The notes under the pieces are model-generated. The model did no database searches. It saw only the letters and a program-made list of their open reading frames with translations, and had not been told where the DNA came from. A DNA stretch of 64,000 bases from Cyanophora paradoxa (Eukaryota > Glaucocystophyceae > Cyanophorales > Cyanophoraceae). The stretch spans positions 113,257-177,256 of the forward strand of contig QPMI01000414.1 in NCBI GenBank assembly GCA_004431415.1, read 5' to 3'. The position numbers and the translations under genes are program-made. Shown here piece by piece: positions 32,140-41,387 of the stretch (the first letter of the stretch is position 1; each line of letters starts with the position of its first letter).

Positions 32140-32967
32140 CTATGGAGCAGTATCCTGCCCGAAAATGGGGAAGTATCGATTTGTGCCGTAATATTCTGCA
32201 TATGTATTCTGTTTTGCAATAGCATCGGTTCTCTCAGCATAGAGAATGCATTTGTAGATACCAAACCTGGTGGCTCTCACCAAGAACTGGTAATCTTCAA
32301 GACCGAAATTCACTCCATGATAAGCAATTCCGAAATTGTCATATGGGGTGATCACAACTGCAATATTTGGGGTTCCACCCTCTACTTGACAGACAGCATA
32401 AACATCTGGTGGAATATCCACGACCACCTTGTAGTGGTCACCAATCTCAACAAGAGAATCAACTACTGATGTCTGTTCATTCACAACAATTGGGAAGATC
32501 TTGATAATATATGGTGCATTCATACTGGGGACATAGGTGCGAATTCTGGTGTTGGGATCAATGGGATTGGGTTGGTCATTTACGAAAAGAGGCGCACCAA
32601 CAGCTCCACCAATCCGAAGACCATCACCAATATATGCTCCCCCCGTTTTGCAGTTAATAGCTCCCGACCGAGATTCAAAAGAATAAGTAGAAAGAGGATC
32701 ACCATAACTGTCTGGGTCTCCATAATGGGCAGAAAAGTTTGCATTTGTGACAAGGAGTTTCGTTGTCTTAACTATTCCATTATTTTTATCACATCTGAGT
32801 TCCTGCAATCTCAGTTTATGGGTGGAACCAAATGTATTCATGGTAGGTTGTACTTCTGTCGATTGGAGACCTTCTACATCATCAAAGGTAGCATGCTGCA
32901 AAACGTGATTTGCAGGTGCTGCTAATGAGAGTTGGGGTGTAATAATTCGCTCTACTGGGGCAGCCAT
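32140..32967 (-). CDS. Spike/fibre paralogue 1
   Basis: 275 residues. The N-terminal half shares a module with the next three structural genes: a Leu/His start (NHVLQHATFDDVEGLQSTE), then LRLQELRCDKNNGIVKTTKL, LVTNANF and GGAYIGDGLRIGG. The C-terminal half (PYIIKIFPIVVNEQTSVVD to RATRFGIYKCILYAERTDAI) is beta-rich and resembles the C-terminus of paralogue 2 rather than the C1q-like ends of paralogues 3 and 4. I infer a virion surface protein with a conserved attachment domain and a variable head. No enzyme motif is visible. Confidence 0.6.
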   Translation of the reverse strand: MAAPVERIITPQLSLAAPANHVLQHATFDDVEGLQSTEVQPTMNTFGSTHKLRLQELRCDKNNGIVKTTKLLVTNANFSAHYGDPDSYGDPLSTYSFESRSGAINCKTGGAYIGDGLRIGGAVGAPLFVNDQPNPIDPNTRIRTYVPSMNAPYIIKIFPIVVNEQTSVVDSLVEIGDHYKVVVDIPPDVYAVCQVEGGTPNIAVVITPYDNFGIAYHGVNFGLEDYQFLVRATRFGIYKCILYAERTDAIAKQNTYAEYYGTNRYFPIFGQDTAP

Positions 32968-32990
32968 TTTACATTAAAGTGATATATAAT

Positions 32991-33884
32991 TTATGGGGTT
33001 GGGTCATCAATCACATCTGGTTCCTGGTAAAACCCTGTTGTGAAGATATCTGCAACGTTTACCCCTCGAAGTGCCGAAACAGCTGCTATATCTGTCCTCA
33101 GTCCCATAATCATAGTATTGTAAACTCCAACCTCAGTTACAAACAAATCATAGGTAAATGTCAAATTGTTATAAACACAATATCCTCGACCGAAATGGTT
33201 TGATGCTTGAACAAAGAATAGGTAATTATGACCTGTTTGATTGTTGTTTGCTCTGCACATAGATAGCATTGCTGTGGGAAGCGGAATATTTCTTCTTACT
33301 CGATCAGTTCCTGTTATAATAACCAATTCCGAATTTTCAAGAGTGACAGAGGAAGCAACATAGAAATGTAGAAAAGGTTGCTGTGCAACTGGTGTATAGA
33401 AACGTATTCGTTGGGGATTCTCTACATTTTGTTCAAGAGTATCTGGGACATCATTATACGAAACTGATGAAGAGAGTTGTCCTGAAACATGACAACCACC
33501 ACCAATAAATGCTCCTCCTGATCTCACAGTAACAGCAGCAGAATTCTTGTCGAAATCGAGGGCTTTCAGATCAACACTGTAAGCATCAGGACCTCCATTA
33601 GTAGGTTGGAAGAAATTCGCATTTGAGACAAGGAGTCGAGTTGTTTTAACTACACCCGAATTCTTATCTGCTCTCAGTTCTTTAACTCGAATAATCGAAT
33701 TCTTATCAAATGAGTTACCATTGGAATTGGGTCTCTCTGTGGATTCTAAACCACGAACCTCATCATTAACTTCATGCTGGCGAAAGTGCATAGCAGGGGA
33801 TCCAAGGGAATATATTGGAAGTTGAACTCGATTATATTCACCCATTGCTTCTTTTACTAAGAAGGAAAGAAAAATAATGTACAC
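32991..33884 (-). CDS. Spike/fibre paralogue 2
   Basis: 297 residues, intact. Shared N-terminal module: HFRQHEVNDEVRGLESTE, IIRVKELRADKNSGVVKTTR, LLVSNANF and VRSGGAFIGGGCHVSG. The C-terminal half has QPFLHFYVASSVTLENSELV, HNYLFFVQASNHFGRGYCVY and FVTEVGVYNTMIMGLRTDIA, parallel to paralogue 1. Its start codon overlaps the stop of the small gene upstream, a tight arrangement suggesting co-transcription. Probably a virion surface protein. Confidence 0.6.
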   Translation of the reverse strand: MYIIFLSFLVKEAMGEYNRVQLPIYSLGSPAMHFRQHEVNDEVRGLESTERPNSNGNSFDKNSIIRVKELRADKNSGVVKTTRLLVSNANFFQPTNGGPDAYSVDLKALDFDKNSAAVTVRSGGAFIGGGCHVSGQLSSSVSYNDVPDTLEQNVENPQRIRFYTPVAQQPFLHFYVASSVTLENSELVIITGTDRVRRNIPLPTAMLSMCRANNNQTGHNYLFFVQASNHFGRGYCVYNNLTFTYDLFVTEVGVYNTMIMGLRTDIAAVSALRGVNVADIFTTGFYQEPDVIDDPTP

Positions 33885-34147
33885 TACTCTTCTGTGACAT
33901 TGTTATACTCGATGCCTTTCTTTACAGTTCCCCTTTGGAATGCCTGTAAAACAATCGCTTCCTTGGAGGTAGGTATTTGGATACCAGCTGAAATGCAAGA
34001 TTGAATTTCTTTCTGAACAATCTCATCAATTGCAATTCTTGCCCTGTTGTGAACCACATTATCAATCCAATCCTGAACAGAAGCAGCGCAATATTCCATT
34101 CCCAACTTCTCAATATCAGATAGAACTACTTGGTATATATTTGACAT
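33884..34147 (-). CDS. Small conserved phage/virus-type structural-region protein
   Basis: 87 residues with amphipathic helices: ASVQDWIDNVVHNRARIAID, EIVQKEIQSCISAGIQIPTS, KEAIVLQAFQRG. The pattern (WxxNxxxNRAxxAxxxI, then IPTSKxxIVxxAF) recalls small ORFs near tail or structural genes in tailed phages. The identity is unknown. It starts next to an inverted-repeat motif and is placed inside the spike cassette. Confidence 0.5.
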   Translation of the reverse strand: MSNIYQVVLSDIEKLGMEYCAASVQDWIDNVVHNRARIAIDEIVQKEIQSCISAGIQIPTSKEAIVLQAFQRGTVKKGIEYNNVTEE

Positions 34148-34164
34148 CTCTACTTAATAGAGAG
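34148..34164. promoter_or_regulatory. Palindromic CTCTACTTAATAGAGAG motif upstream of a viral gene
   Basis: Lies directly before the ATG at 34,147. A close variant, CTCTACTTATAGAG, lies at 39,615-39,628 between the divergent fibre and patatin genes. Candidate viral promoter or operator; only two clear copies were found. Confidence 0.35.
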
Positions 34165-34168
34165 AAAA

Positions 34169-35187
34169 TTATGTGATACTTAGAAGTTCACCTGTGAAAA
34201 GTGTTCTACTTGAATAACTACCTGTGGAACCTGTGACAAGTGTTACATACTCACCAGCAGGAACATTGATAATTGCACTGAGAGTAAGAGGTTTGGTTGT
34301 GATAGTGGAATTAGCTTCTACTGAAATGTTAACTCCATTGGGTAAAAGATTATTTTTCAGAAAACTAAGACTTATTGCAGCACTTGTTGTTGAATTGGTA
34401 TATGCTGTAAATCTATAATCACCTGCAACAAGAGCTGTAAACCTTCCATTAGTAACATCGAATGACCCTGTATTATTTATCAAAACGGTTGTCCAATTGA
34501 TCAGAGCGGCTGCACTTGTAGCAACATGAGTATATCCAAGTTGAACAGAAAATCGTGGCTGAGAAACATATTTTAAATAGCTTGAATTCAGAGTCAAACG
34601 ATTGGCTTCCAGAGTTGCAACTACATCACTATTGCGTTTCAGAAGAAGATTTACATTCGCTCCTGTATCTATTTCAGGAGTGACCACCTTGGTTGATGCT
34701 GTTATTATTGATTCTGTGGAATTGGGAATACTAATTCCAGCATTTGCTGTTACCAATCCTGTAAATGTGCTTGTTCCTGTTATGCTTACTTGATTGGCTG
34801 TAAGGGTTCCATCAATCCTCGCCCATCTCCAATATAAGCGCCTCCACTTCTTACTACAAGAGCTGAGTTATTGATGGTGTTGTCAAAGGTAACAATCTTT
34901 GGTGTGGTGAACCCTCCCACATCATCATAAATCGCTGAATCTGATAAAATCTGACCTGATTGAACTTGGTTCTTGTTTGAGACTATTAGACCTGTGGTTC
35001 TCACCTTGCCTGCATTTCGATCACATCGAATTTCTTTGCATCTGATCACAGAATGTTGAGAGAATGAATCGGCTCCTGTGGTCTCTGTGCAAATGAAACC
35101 TGGGGTAGCATCTGTTACTGTATGGTTCAGTTGATGCAATTTCGGCGCTGCATAACAGAAAACAGGAACAGCTATTTGTGTAGACAT
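34169..35187 (-). CDS. Spike/fibre paralogue 3 with C1q-like head (one frameshift)
   Basis: Two ORFs (35,187 to 34,786 and 34,756 to 34,169) in different frames together parallel paralogue 4. The first has the shared module: VIRCKEIRCDRNAGKVRTTG, LIVSNKNQVQSGQILSD, VVRSGGAYIGDG. The second continues TFTG-type linker sequence, then VNLLLKRNSDVVATLEANRL and a beta-sandwich end, RFSVQLGYTHVATSAAALI, DVTNGRFTALVAGDYRFTAY, NVPAGEYVTLVTGSTGSYSS. The order fits a C1q/TNF-like domain, often used by phage fibres for trimeric binding heads. The shift lies at about 34,760-34,800. The 34,756 Met is internal to the gene rather than a true start. Confidence 0.6.
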
Positions 35188-35209
35188 TCTTTATATTATA
35201 CAAACAATA

Positions 35210-36268
35210 TTATGTAGCACTTACCAGGTAAACCAACAAGATGTGATTGTTTGGAAAGTCAATACTACCTAACATACAGTAAATTTGAAGACTGTCTCCC
35301 ATGGTGAGGGTAATAAGAGCTTCGTAGCACATCTGATTCCTGCTTGATTGACTTGCATATGAAAGAATCAGATTTGTATTGTTTCCGTTTATTCTTAGTC
35401 CAATCTGGGAGGCAGTTGCAGTAATGTCTTCCGTAATTGTAAAATAGACCCTATAAACTCCTGAAACAGGGGCTGTAAATGTTGCTGGATACAGTTTGTC
35501 AAAATGACCCTCATTATTCACAAGATATGTTCCAACTGGAAAAGAAAGTGTTGGGGTGCCGGAACTAACACTTGTTCCAAAAATCTGAGCGTTTGCTTGT
35601 TGTCCTGAAATACACATTCTTGGGCAATAGCTGCGTTTAAGACCACCGTTTGTTGGAAATGTGATTGCTTTCAGATCTGTTATTGTCTTTTCGAGAGTGA
35701 AAATGATATCTCCGTTTCGTTTATAATTCACATTTGCATCTGTCCCATTATCCATCTCAGGTGCATTAACTCTTGTAGTAGCTATTCGAGTAACATAGTT
35801 AACATCTCCTGAGAGACCACCATTAAAGGTCATCAATCCTGTGAATACACTTGTCCCACTCACATTTAATTGGTTTGCTGTAACAGTTCCTGCTACATTT
35901 GCTCCATCTCCAATGTAGGCACCACCACTCTTCACCACAAGAGCAGAAGTATTGCTTGTGTTACCAAAAGTAATTATCTGTGCTGTGGTGAATCCACCCA
36001 CATTATCATACACTGCTGAATCGGGAACTACTTGTCCTGCTTGAACTTGATTTTTATTCGAGATAATAATACCTGTGGTTCTTATCTTGCCCCCATTTCG
36101 ATCACATCGAATTTCTTTGACTCTGAGTATGTTGTTCTCTGTGAAAGAGGTATTGCTTGTAGTTTCAGTGCATATATTCCCGGGTGTAGAGTCGACTACT
36201 TCATGAGAGGTGCTATGGAGTGATTTGGCTGCAAGTTCATAGTTTGGGATCTCTAAAAGGGAGGTCAT
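35210..36268 (-). CDS. Spike/fibre paralogue 4 with C1q-like head
   Basis: 352 residues, intact, and the template for interpreting paralogue 3. N-terminal module: LHSTSHEVVDSTPGNICTET, ILRVKEIRCDRNGGKIRTTG, IIISNKNQVQAGQ and VVKSGGAYIGDGANVAGTVT. The middle contains VNYKRNGDIIFTLEKTITDL. The C-terminal domain has YLVNNEGHFDKLYPATFTAP, VSGVYRVYFTITEDI and CYEALITLTMGDSLQIYCML, the strand order of a C1q-like jelly roll. Presumed receptor-binding virion protein. Confidence 0.65.
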   Translation of the reverse strand: MTSLLEIPNYELAAKSLHSTSHEVVDSTPGNICTETTSNTSFTENNILRVKEIRCDRNGGKIRTTGIIISNKNQVQAGQVVPDSAVYDNVGGFTTAQIITFGNTSNTSALVVKSGGAYIGDGANVAGTVTANQLNVSGTSVFTGLMTFNGGLSGDVNYVTRIATTRVNAPEMDNGTDANVNYKRNGDIIFTLEKTITDLKAITFPTNGGLKRSYCPRMCISGQQANAQIFGTSVSSGTPTLSFPVGTYLVNNEGHFDKLYPATFTAPVSGVYRVYFTITEDITATASQIGLRINGNNTNLILSYASQSSRNQMCYEALITLTMGDSLQIYCMLGSIDFPNNHILLVYLVSAT

Positions 36269-36293
36269 CTTTGTAATAGTGTGAGAATCTTTA

Positions 36294-36602
36294 TTATGCT
36301 GATGCTATCCAATGGATTGCAATTTGAAGCCACTGTGGTTGAATGGTTACCCATCCTGCTGCCCAAATAACAAGATTGATTGTGGTAGAGGTTGTTGAGT
36401 TGCTTGATATTCCTATTTTATAATCGATTTCCACATTTGTTGCAGGTAGTCCCTGCAATGTTACAACAACAGATGGAGCAGATGCAAAGGCAGGACTCCA
36501 ATTTACTGTAATGCTATGGTTTTGCCTTGCTGAACTGCCCCCAATTTGAGGATTCGCAATTGTCATTTCATGTCTCCCTTTTCTAATCAGGTTATCAAGC
36601 AT
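36294..36602 (-). CDS. H-type-lectin-like domain, in frame with the upstream fibre gene
   Basis: 102 residues: SITVNWSPAFASAPSVVVTL and VEIDYKIGISSNSTTSTTIN match the look of the H-type lectin/fibre-tip fold (paired Ala-Pro-x-Val strand, then IxW strand NLVIWAAGWVTI). It is in the same frame as the 991-residue fibre gene and separated only by one TAA (36,630-36,632) and nine sense codons. It could be a separate gene started at 36,602 or 36,566, or the tip of the fibre made by readthrough, or a nonsense-truncated domain. Confidence 0.55.
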   Translation of the reverse strand: MLDNLIRKGRHEMTIANPQIGGSSARQNHSITVNWSPAFASAPSVVVTLQGLPATNVEIDYKIGISSNSTTSTTINLVIWAAGWVTIQPQWLQIAIHWIASA

Positions 36603-36629
36603 GTATTGAGGAGCCAGCTTAGTAACCTT

Positions 36630-39605
36630 TTAATTGTCCCGAGGATCCATGACCCACATTTCTCTTGCATATGCATTTCCACGAACAAGTAGGGTTTTAT
36701 CCTGATAGTAAGATATAGAGTTAGTAGAAAGGGTTGAATTGTGGAAATTCCAAATAACAGGAGGATCAGGCATAATATATGGGTCATAATCGAGAAAGTA
36801 ACCTGATCCAATGAGAAGGTTTGCATTTGCAGTGATATTATTTGCTGTAAAGGGATCGAGGGTGGGTTTATTGGTCAGGTCATTGTAGTTGCCCGAAAAT
36901 AAAGCGGGTTTGTTATAGATATCTGTATTCCAATCATGAGTATGTGCAAAATCTGTAATATCTGCTTTGACATGAGTGTGAGCAAAATCTGTAATCTCAC
37001 TCTTGACATGAGTGTGTGCAAAATCTGTAATCTCACTCTTGACATGAGTGTGTGCAAAATCTGTAATCTGTGACTTTGTGTGAGTGTGTGCGAAATCTGT
37101 GATTTCAGATTTAAAATGAGTGTGAGCGAAATTCGTAATATCTGCTCTTGTGTGGGTGTGTGCAAAATCTGTTATCTGGGATTTTGTGTGAGTGTGTGCG
37201 AAATCTGTGATCTCTGCTCTTGTGTGGGTATGTGCTCGATTATTCAGATCAAGGAAGCTACCTGAATATGCAACAGGGTGTAGATTAGATGGGGTGGGTT
37301 TATTAATGAGATCATTATAATCTCCTGTGAAAGATATGATTTTCAGTTCACCCCTTCCAACATAATCAGAAGGGAGGTCAATCTTAATGGGCATGATAGC
37401 TGGATCATCAGGGATCTCATACTCACCTCCTGGGTGAACCACAGGGAATGTTTGATTGCTTTCAGTGTGAACAAAGAAGTTGCATGCTGTTACTGTTCCA
37501 TCAATTACCCCACCTGTGAGAGGGAGGTAATCACCTGTCACACCAATATTGATACCTGCAATGATTGTATTTAGTTCGGTTTCATCTATGTAGTTTTGGG
37601 CTTGAAGGTAATCCTCTGTAACCACTCTTGATATAGTTTCATTGTGAATATTTTTTGCAGCCATTCTTTGATTAGCTTCCAGAACCCCACCATAATTCGT
37701 TTTTATCCATGCAAGTTCTGCCCTTCCATAATTATCATTTGCAGTTCCCACTATGGGAATGTAGGAGTATTTATCTCGAACGAAAACTATCATTGGTCTT
37801 GATCCATCCAGACTGCTCACATCTGCAACATGAACCTGTATAGCTGCATTGTAATTTTGGTAGGTTGCTGGGTCTGTTGGAACTCTAAAAGTATCTGTGG
37901 GTATGTCAACCTCCATGTAGCTTGACACAAAGATATTTGGTATGGTTGCTCCTGGTTCTGGTGGTGGATTATAAGAGCCTGGTAATGTTCTAATATGCAA
38001 TGGTCCTATCATAGCTGAATTTGCAAGTGTCCCTTCCACATGAACATAGTGGTGATTCAAAAAGATCCTTTCAGGGACATTGCAAGTCTGGTAAAGAGAA
38101 ACTCCCAGAGTAGCAAGAGGCTCTACTTTTGCGAATTCTGGTTGGTCATTGATCTCATCCCAGGTGTGTTCATGGTTGCTTGCTGCAAACTTATCTGGTA
38201 TCCCATCCAGATCACCCCAGTCATGCCTGTGATCCTCTGGTGGGAATTTCTCTGGTTTACCTAATATCTCATCCCAGTCATGGTTGTGATCCTCTGGTAG
38301 AAATCTTGCTGGTTTGTTATTGATCTGCTCCCAATCTGGGAAGAACTCCCAAATCTCTGGGCGAAATCCATCTGGTAATAATGCTTCATGGGGTTCATAT
38401 GGTTGCTCATAATCAACAACTGGTGGTTCGAGACCATCTGCTAAATATTCCTCATGGGGTTCATAATTCTGCTCATATTCATACTCTTGTGGATCTAAAC
38501 CATCTGGTAAATACTCTTCCTCATTGGGATCATATTGATCATATTCATACTCTTGTGGGTCGAAACCATCAGGTAGGTATTCCTCCTCGTCTGGAACGAA
38601 TTGGTATTCGTCAAGCTCCAAAATATCGATTTCGGGAGGTAAATATTGCTCATCAATTTGCTTTCTTGGTTCAATTATCGGTTTATTTCGAACCTGCTCC
38701 CAACTCACAATGTGTTGCCCAAAAGGAACTGTCTCATCTGCTGTGTACTCTCTGCCTGGTTGCTTTTTCGGTGTTAAATCTGGTGGATCCCATGGTAGTG
38801 GGAAGGGAACTGGGACAGGTCCATAATATTCAAAGATCTCTCTGATGGTCTTCTCACTAACAAGTTTCTCTCCATTTGCATAGACATTGCTTCCATGGAT
38901 ATTTCGCCATTGCCTGGTTCTGATACCAAGATCTTTGGTGTTTGTCACCAAAGGTAAAAGGTGCCTATCCATTTCGACAAGGTCTGGGTGTAAATGAATT
39001 GTTACTGGTTGAGTGGGGCTACTGTTGACAGTGATAGACGCCTTATTCTTCGATGTATCACCAGGTAGTTGGAAACCGAATTGCGCATTAGAAGCCGAAT
39101 TCGCCACAATATCTCGTGGATAAACATTGTTAGTGAACTCGATTTTGTTGGTTTCTCCATGGGGGGCTATCTGTAATATTTCGGGAATTTGTGCAATTGC
39201 ATTTGATCCTTCATTATAGATTCTTAAACCACTCTGATGCCCACCCTTCTCATTTTGAACATTGAATATTAACCTACCACTATCGAATCGAGTTGGAATA
39301 TCTGGGTGGGTTCCACTGGTTTTCAGTTTTCTTGGTCTGCTCCTGGTTGCTTTAATCTGGGCTACCTGATTCGATTTCACATTTCCCATGCTGAAAGCAA
39401 CACTCACATCCTCCTTTTCGGGATTCGTTTCTTTTATTGAAAGTGCATGCTCTCTTGGGTGAGTCTTTGAGGGTTCATCTGCACTGTGATCAATTGAGAT
39501 TGACCCCCTGGCTGTCAAGTTATCGAAATTTACATGTTTGTTATCTGCCCTCCCTCTTCCTGATGAGGGAATGGTTTGTAGGTTTGCTGGGTAATTGAAA
39601 CTCAT
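36630..39605 (-). CDS. Long tail-fibre-like protein with AHTH repeats
   Basis: 991 residues in one open frame. The N-terminal third is shaped like a fibre baseplate/attachment domain: VYPRDIVANSASNAQFGFQL, LVTNTKDLGIRTRQWRNIHG, SNVYANGEKLVSE. Next are acidic Tyr/Pro repeats (about residues 335-420: EEEYLPDGLDPQEYEYEQ and variants), then KPxxFPPEDHxHDWxxLxG-type repeats (about 420-500), a globular segment, and nine copies of a 12-residue AHTH-containing unit (FAHTHTKSQITD, FAHTHVKSEITD; residues about 785-890). AHTH/NHxH repeats are typical of phage fibre shafts with His-bound metal ions. It ends with SGNYNDLTNKPTL and MWVMDPRDN. Likely the host-recognition fibre of the virion. Confidence 0.8.
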   Translation of the reverse strand: MSFNYPANLQTIPSSGRGRADNKHVNFDNLTARGSISIDHSADEPSKTHPREHALSIKETNPEKEDVSVAFSMGNVKSNQVAQIKATRSRPRKLKTSGTHPDIPTRFDSGRLIFNVQNEKGGHQSGLRIYNEGSNAIAQIPEILQIAPHGETNKIEFTNNVYPRDIVANSASNAQFGFQLPGDTSKNKASITVNSSPTQPVTIHLHPDLVEMDRHLLPLVTNTKDLGIRTRQWRNIHGSNVYANGEKLVSEKTIREIFEYYGPVPVPFPLPWDPPDLTPKKQPGREYTADETVPFGQHIVSWEQVRNKPIIEPRKQIDEQYLPPEIDILELDEYQFVPDEEEYLPDGFDPQEYEYDQYDPNEEEYLPDGLDPQEYEYEQNYEPHEEYLADGLEPPVVDYEQPYEPHEALLPDGFRPEIWEFFPDWEQINNKPARFLPEDHNHDWDEILGKPEKFPPEDHRHDWGDLDGIPDKFAASNHEHTWDEINDQPEFAKVEPLATLGVSLYQTCNVPERIFLNHHYVHVEGTLANSAMIGPLHIRTLPGSYNPPPEPGATIPNIFVSSYMEVDIPTDTFRVPTDPATYQNYNAAIQVHVADVSSLDGSRPMIVFVRDKYSYIPIVGTANDNYGRAELAWIKTNYGGVLEANQRMAAKNIHNETISRVVTEDYLQAQNYIDETELNTIIAGINIGVTGDYLPLTGGVIDGTVTACNFFVHTESNQTFPVVHPGGEYEIPDDPAIMPIKIDLPSDYVGRGELKIISFTGDYNDLINKPTPSNLHPVAYSGSFLDLNNRAHTHTRAEITDFAHTHTKSQITDFAHTHTRADITNFAHTHFKSEITDFAHTHTKSQITDFAHTHVKSEITDFAHTHVKSEITDFAHTHVKADITDFAHTHDWNTDIYNKPALFSGNYNDLTNKPTLDPFTANNITANANLLIGSGYFLDYDPYIMPDPPVIWNFHNSTLSTNSISYYQDKTLLVRGNAYAREMWVMDPRDN

Positions 39606-39614
39606 CCCTGTTTA

Positions 39615-39628
39615 CTCTACTTATAGAG
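39615..39628. promoter_or_regulatory. Palindromic CTCTACTTATAGAG in a divergent promoter region
   Basis: Sits in the 49-bp gap between the fibre start (39,605, minus) and the patatin start (39,655, plus). It resembles the motif at 34,148-34,164. Confidence 0.35.
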
Positions 39629-39654
39629 ATTTATTAAATTTGAGTTAAGTAAAG

Positions 39655-41191
39655 ATGCCTTTGAAGATTTGCCTCAGTCTCTCAGGTGGGGGAGCTCGTG
39701 GTATAATTATTACGAGATTGTTAAAAGAAATCGAAACTCGAACAGGAAAAAGAGTAATTGACCTTGTTGATCTGGTGAGTGGAACATCCACTGGTGGGAT
39801 AATTGCGATTGGTCTCAATGTGAAAAATCCCGAATTTCCAAACGAACCTAAACTTACTGCAACCGATTTGCATTCCACTTATCTCAATCAACTCCCTTAA
39901 TCTTTGCAAATCCCAGAAATATTATTGATAATGCACTTTTCAACACCAAGTATGATGTGACCCATTGGAGACAGCCATTCTCACTGTTACTGGTGAGTCT
40001 CTCATTCAAGACTCTCTCAAAGATGTAGTGATCACAAGTTTTGACACTGTGAGTATGAAGCCCATTTTTATCACCAATGATAACTCCTACAAATCCATCC
40101 CAGCAAGATTGCTGCAAGATCCACCTCTGCTGCTCCAACATATTTCTCACCTGTGAACTATGATGGGATGTCTCTAATTGATGGTGCAATCTCAGGTAAC
40201 AACAATCCCAGTGTATGTGGTTACAGTCATGCTAAGAAGATCTATGATGATGATGATGATATTATAGTGATAAGTATATCCTGTGGTGAAGTCAATGAAA
40301 CAGATGCTCCAAATGTGGGTTACTCTTATGAAGATGTGAACAGCTGGGCATCCTCTCTTGGATTGCTTCGACCTCTGGAAGTCCATTAATCAATATGTTG
40401 ATGGCTGCAAGTGAACTCTCTGCTCTGGAAAAGATGCAAGAGTTTCTCCCATACAATGATGATCAAGGATATGCAAGATATTATAGACTCTCTGTTCCAC
40501 TTCCAAAGACCATAGTAAACTCTTTGGATGATACCTCTAAGATCCCAGATATGATAGATGCAACCGAAATGTACATAGCAGCAAACACTGTGATGATTGA
40601 TAGACTCTGTGATTTACTGGTTGCAAATTACGAAATCAAGAACCCTGCAAGGTTCTATATATCATCCACTCTGAATAACATACCTCCATTGATGCTAACT
40701 GGTATCTTCTATCAGATGGTGCATTCACTGCTTCATCATCGAAAATTGGAAGGGAGGCATTTAAAGCAAGACCTTCATTAACAGGTTGGGAGGCAAATGC
40801 ATCTGCTCCTGATGGAATATGGAGTGTTCCCACTGAGTATCTGCAAGTATCCTTCCCATATATATTTGAGGTAGCATCTATAATTGCATATGGTTCTGGT
40901 GTGACAGACGCTTTTATTAAGACCTTCAATGTTGCAACATCACAAGATGGTGTTTCCTGGTCATTTATCAAGTATGAAGGTGTCAACAGAGTGTTCATGT
41001 GTGAAACTATCAATAATGCCCATAATAGTGGTGATGTCTCATACAGTTCTGGGTATCCCACCTCTATAAAAGACGTTTTCTATATTGGCTACCCTCTGAG
41101 GACAAGGTATATTCGAATTTATCCACTTGTATACATCAACACCCCAACTATGAGAGTGGATGTGACAGGTGCATTTATTCGAAGTGTATAA
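39655..41191 (+). CDS. Patatin-like phospholipase with C-terminal discoidin-like domain (frameshifted)
   Basis: Patatins are Ser-Asp dyad lipid acyl hydrolases. The first frame has the oxyanion loop LSLSGGGARGIIITRLL and nucleophile elbow VDLVSGTSTGGIIAIGL. Pieces in other frames continue DVVITSFDTVSMKPIFITND, NYDGMSLIDGAISGNNNPSV (catalytic Asp in the DGA motif) and MIDATEMYIAANTVMIDRL. The last part, WSVPTEYLQVSFPYIFEVAS read in frame near 40,822-40,880, then FNVATSQDGVSWSFIKYEGV and VFYIGYPLRTRYIRIYPLV, has the signature of an F5/8 type C (discoidin) carbohydrate- or lipid-binding domain. At least three single-base frame changes (near 39,890, 40,130-40,150 and 40,385, and again near 40,710) interrupt it. 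It is the only long plus-strand gene in the left two thirds of the element. A role in membrane breach at entry or exit is an inference. Confidence 0.72.
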
Positions 41192-41387
41192 TATTTCAGA
41201 ATTCCTGACATATGATCCAGTGGCTACTGTATCTTCGCCCACATTATGGCGATTTTTACAGTAGCTACTGTATTTTTGCATTATTTTACTGCATGTTCTT
41301 TGCAGTAGAAAGTAGCCGACAAGTCGTTTTTTCGAAATATATGTATGATATATATACGTATATATACTTGATACCTACACTGCTGAT

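Noticed and set aside
31909-32469. 186-residue plus-strand ORF opposite spike 1 and the zinc ribbon
   Set aside because: Cys/Ile/Phe-rich antisense shadow of two better-supported minus-strand genes.
39645-39878. Minus-strand ORFs opposite the patatin start
   Set aside because: They overlap clear patatin motifs on the plus strand and show no family features.
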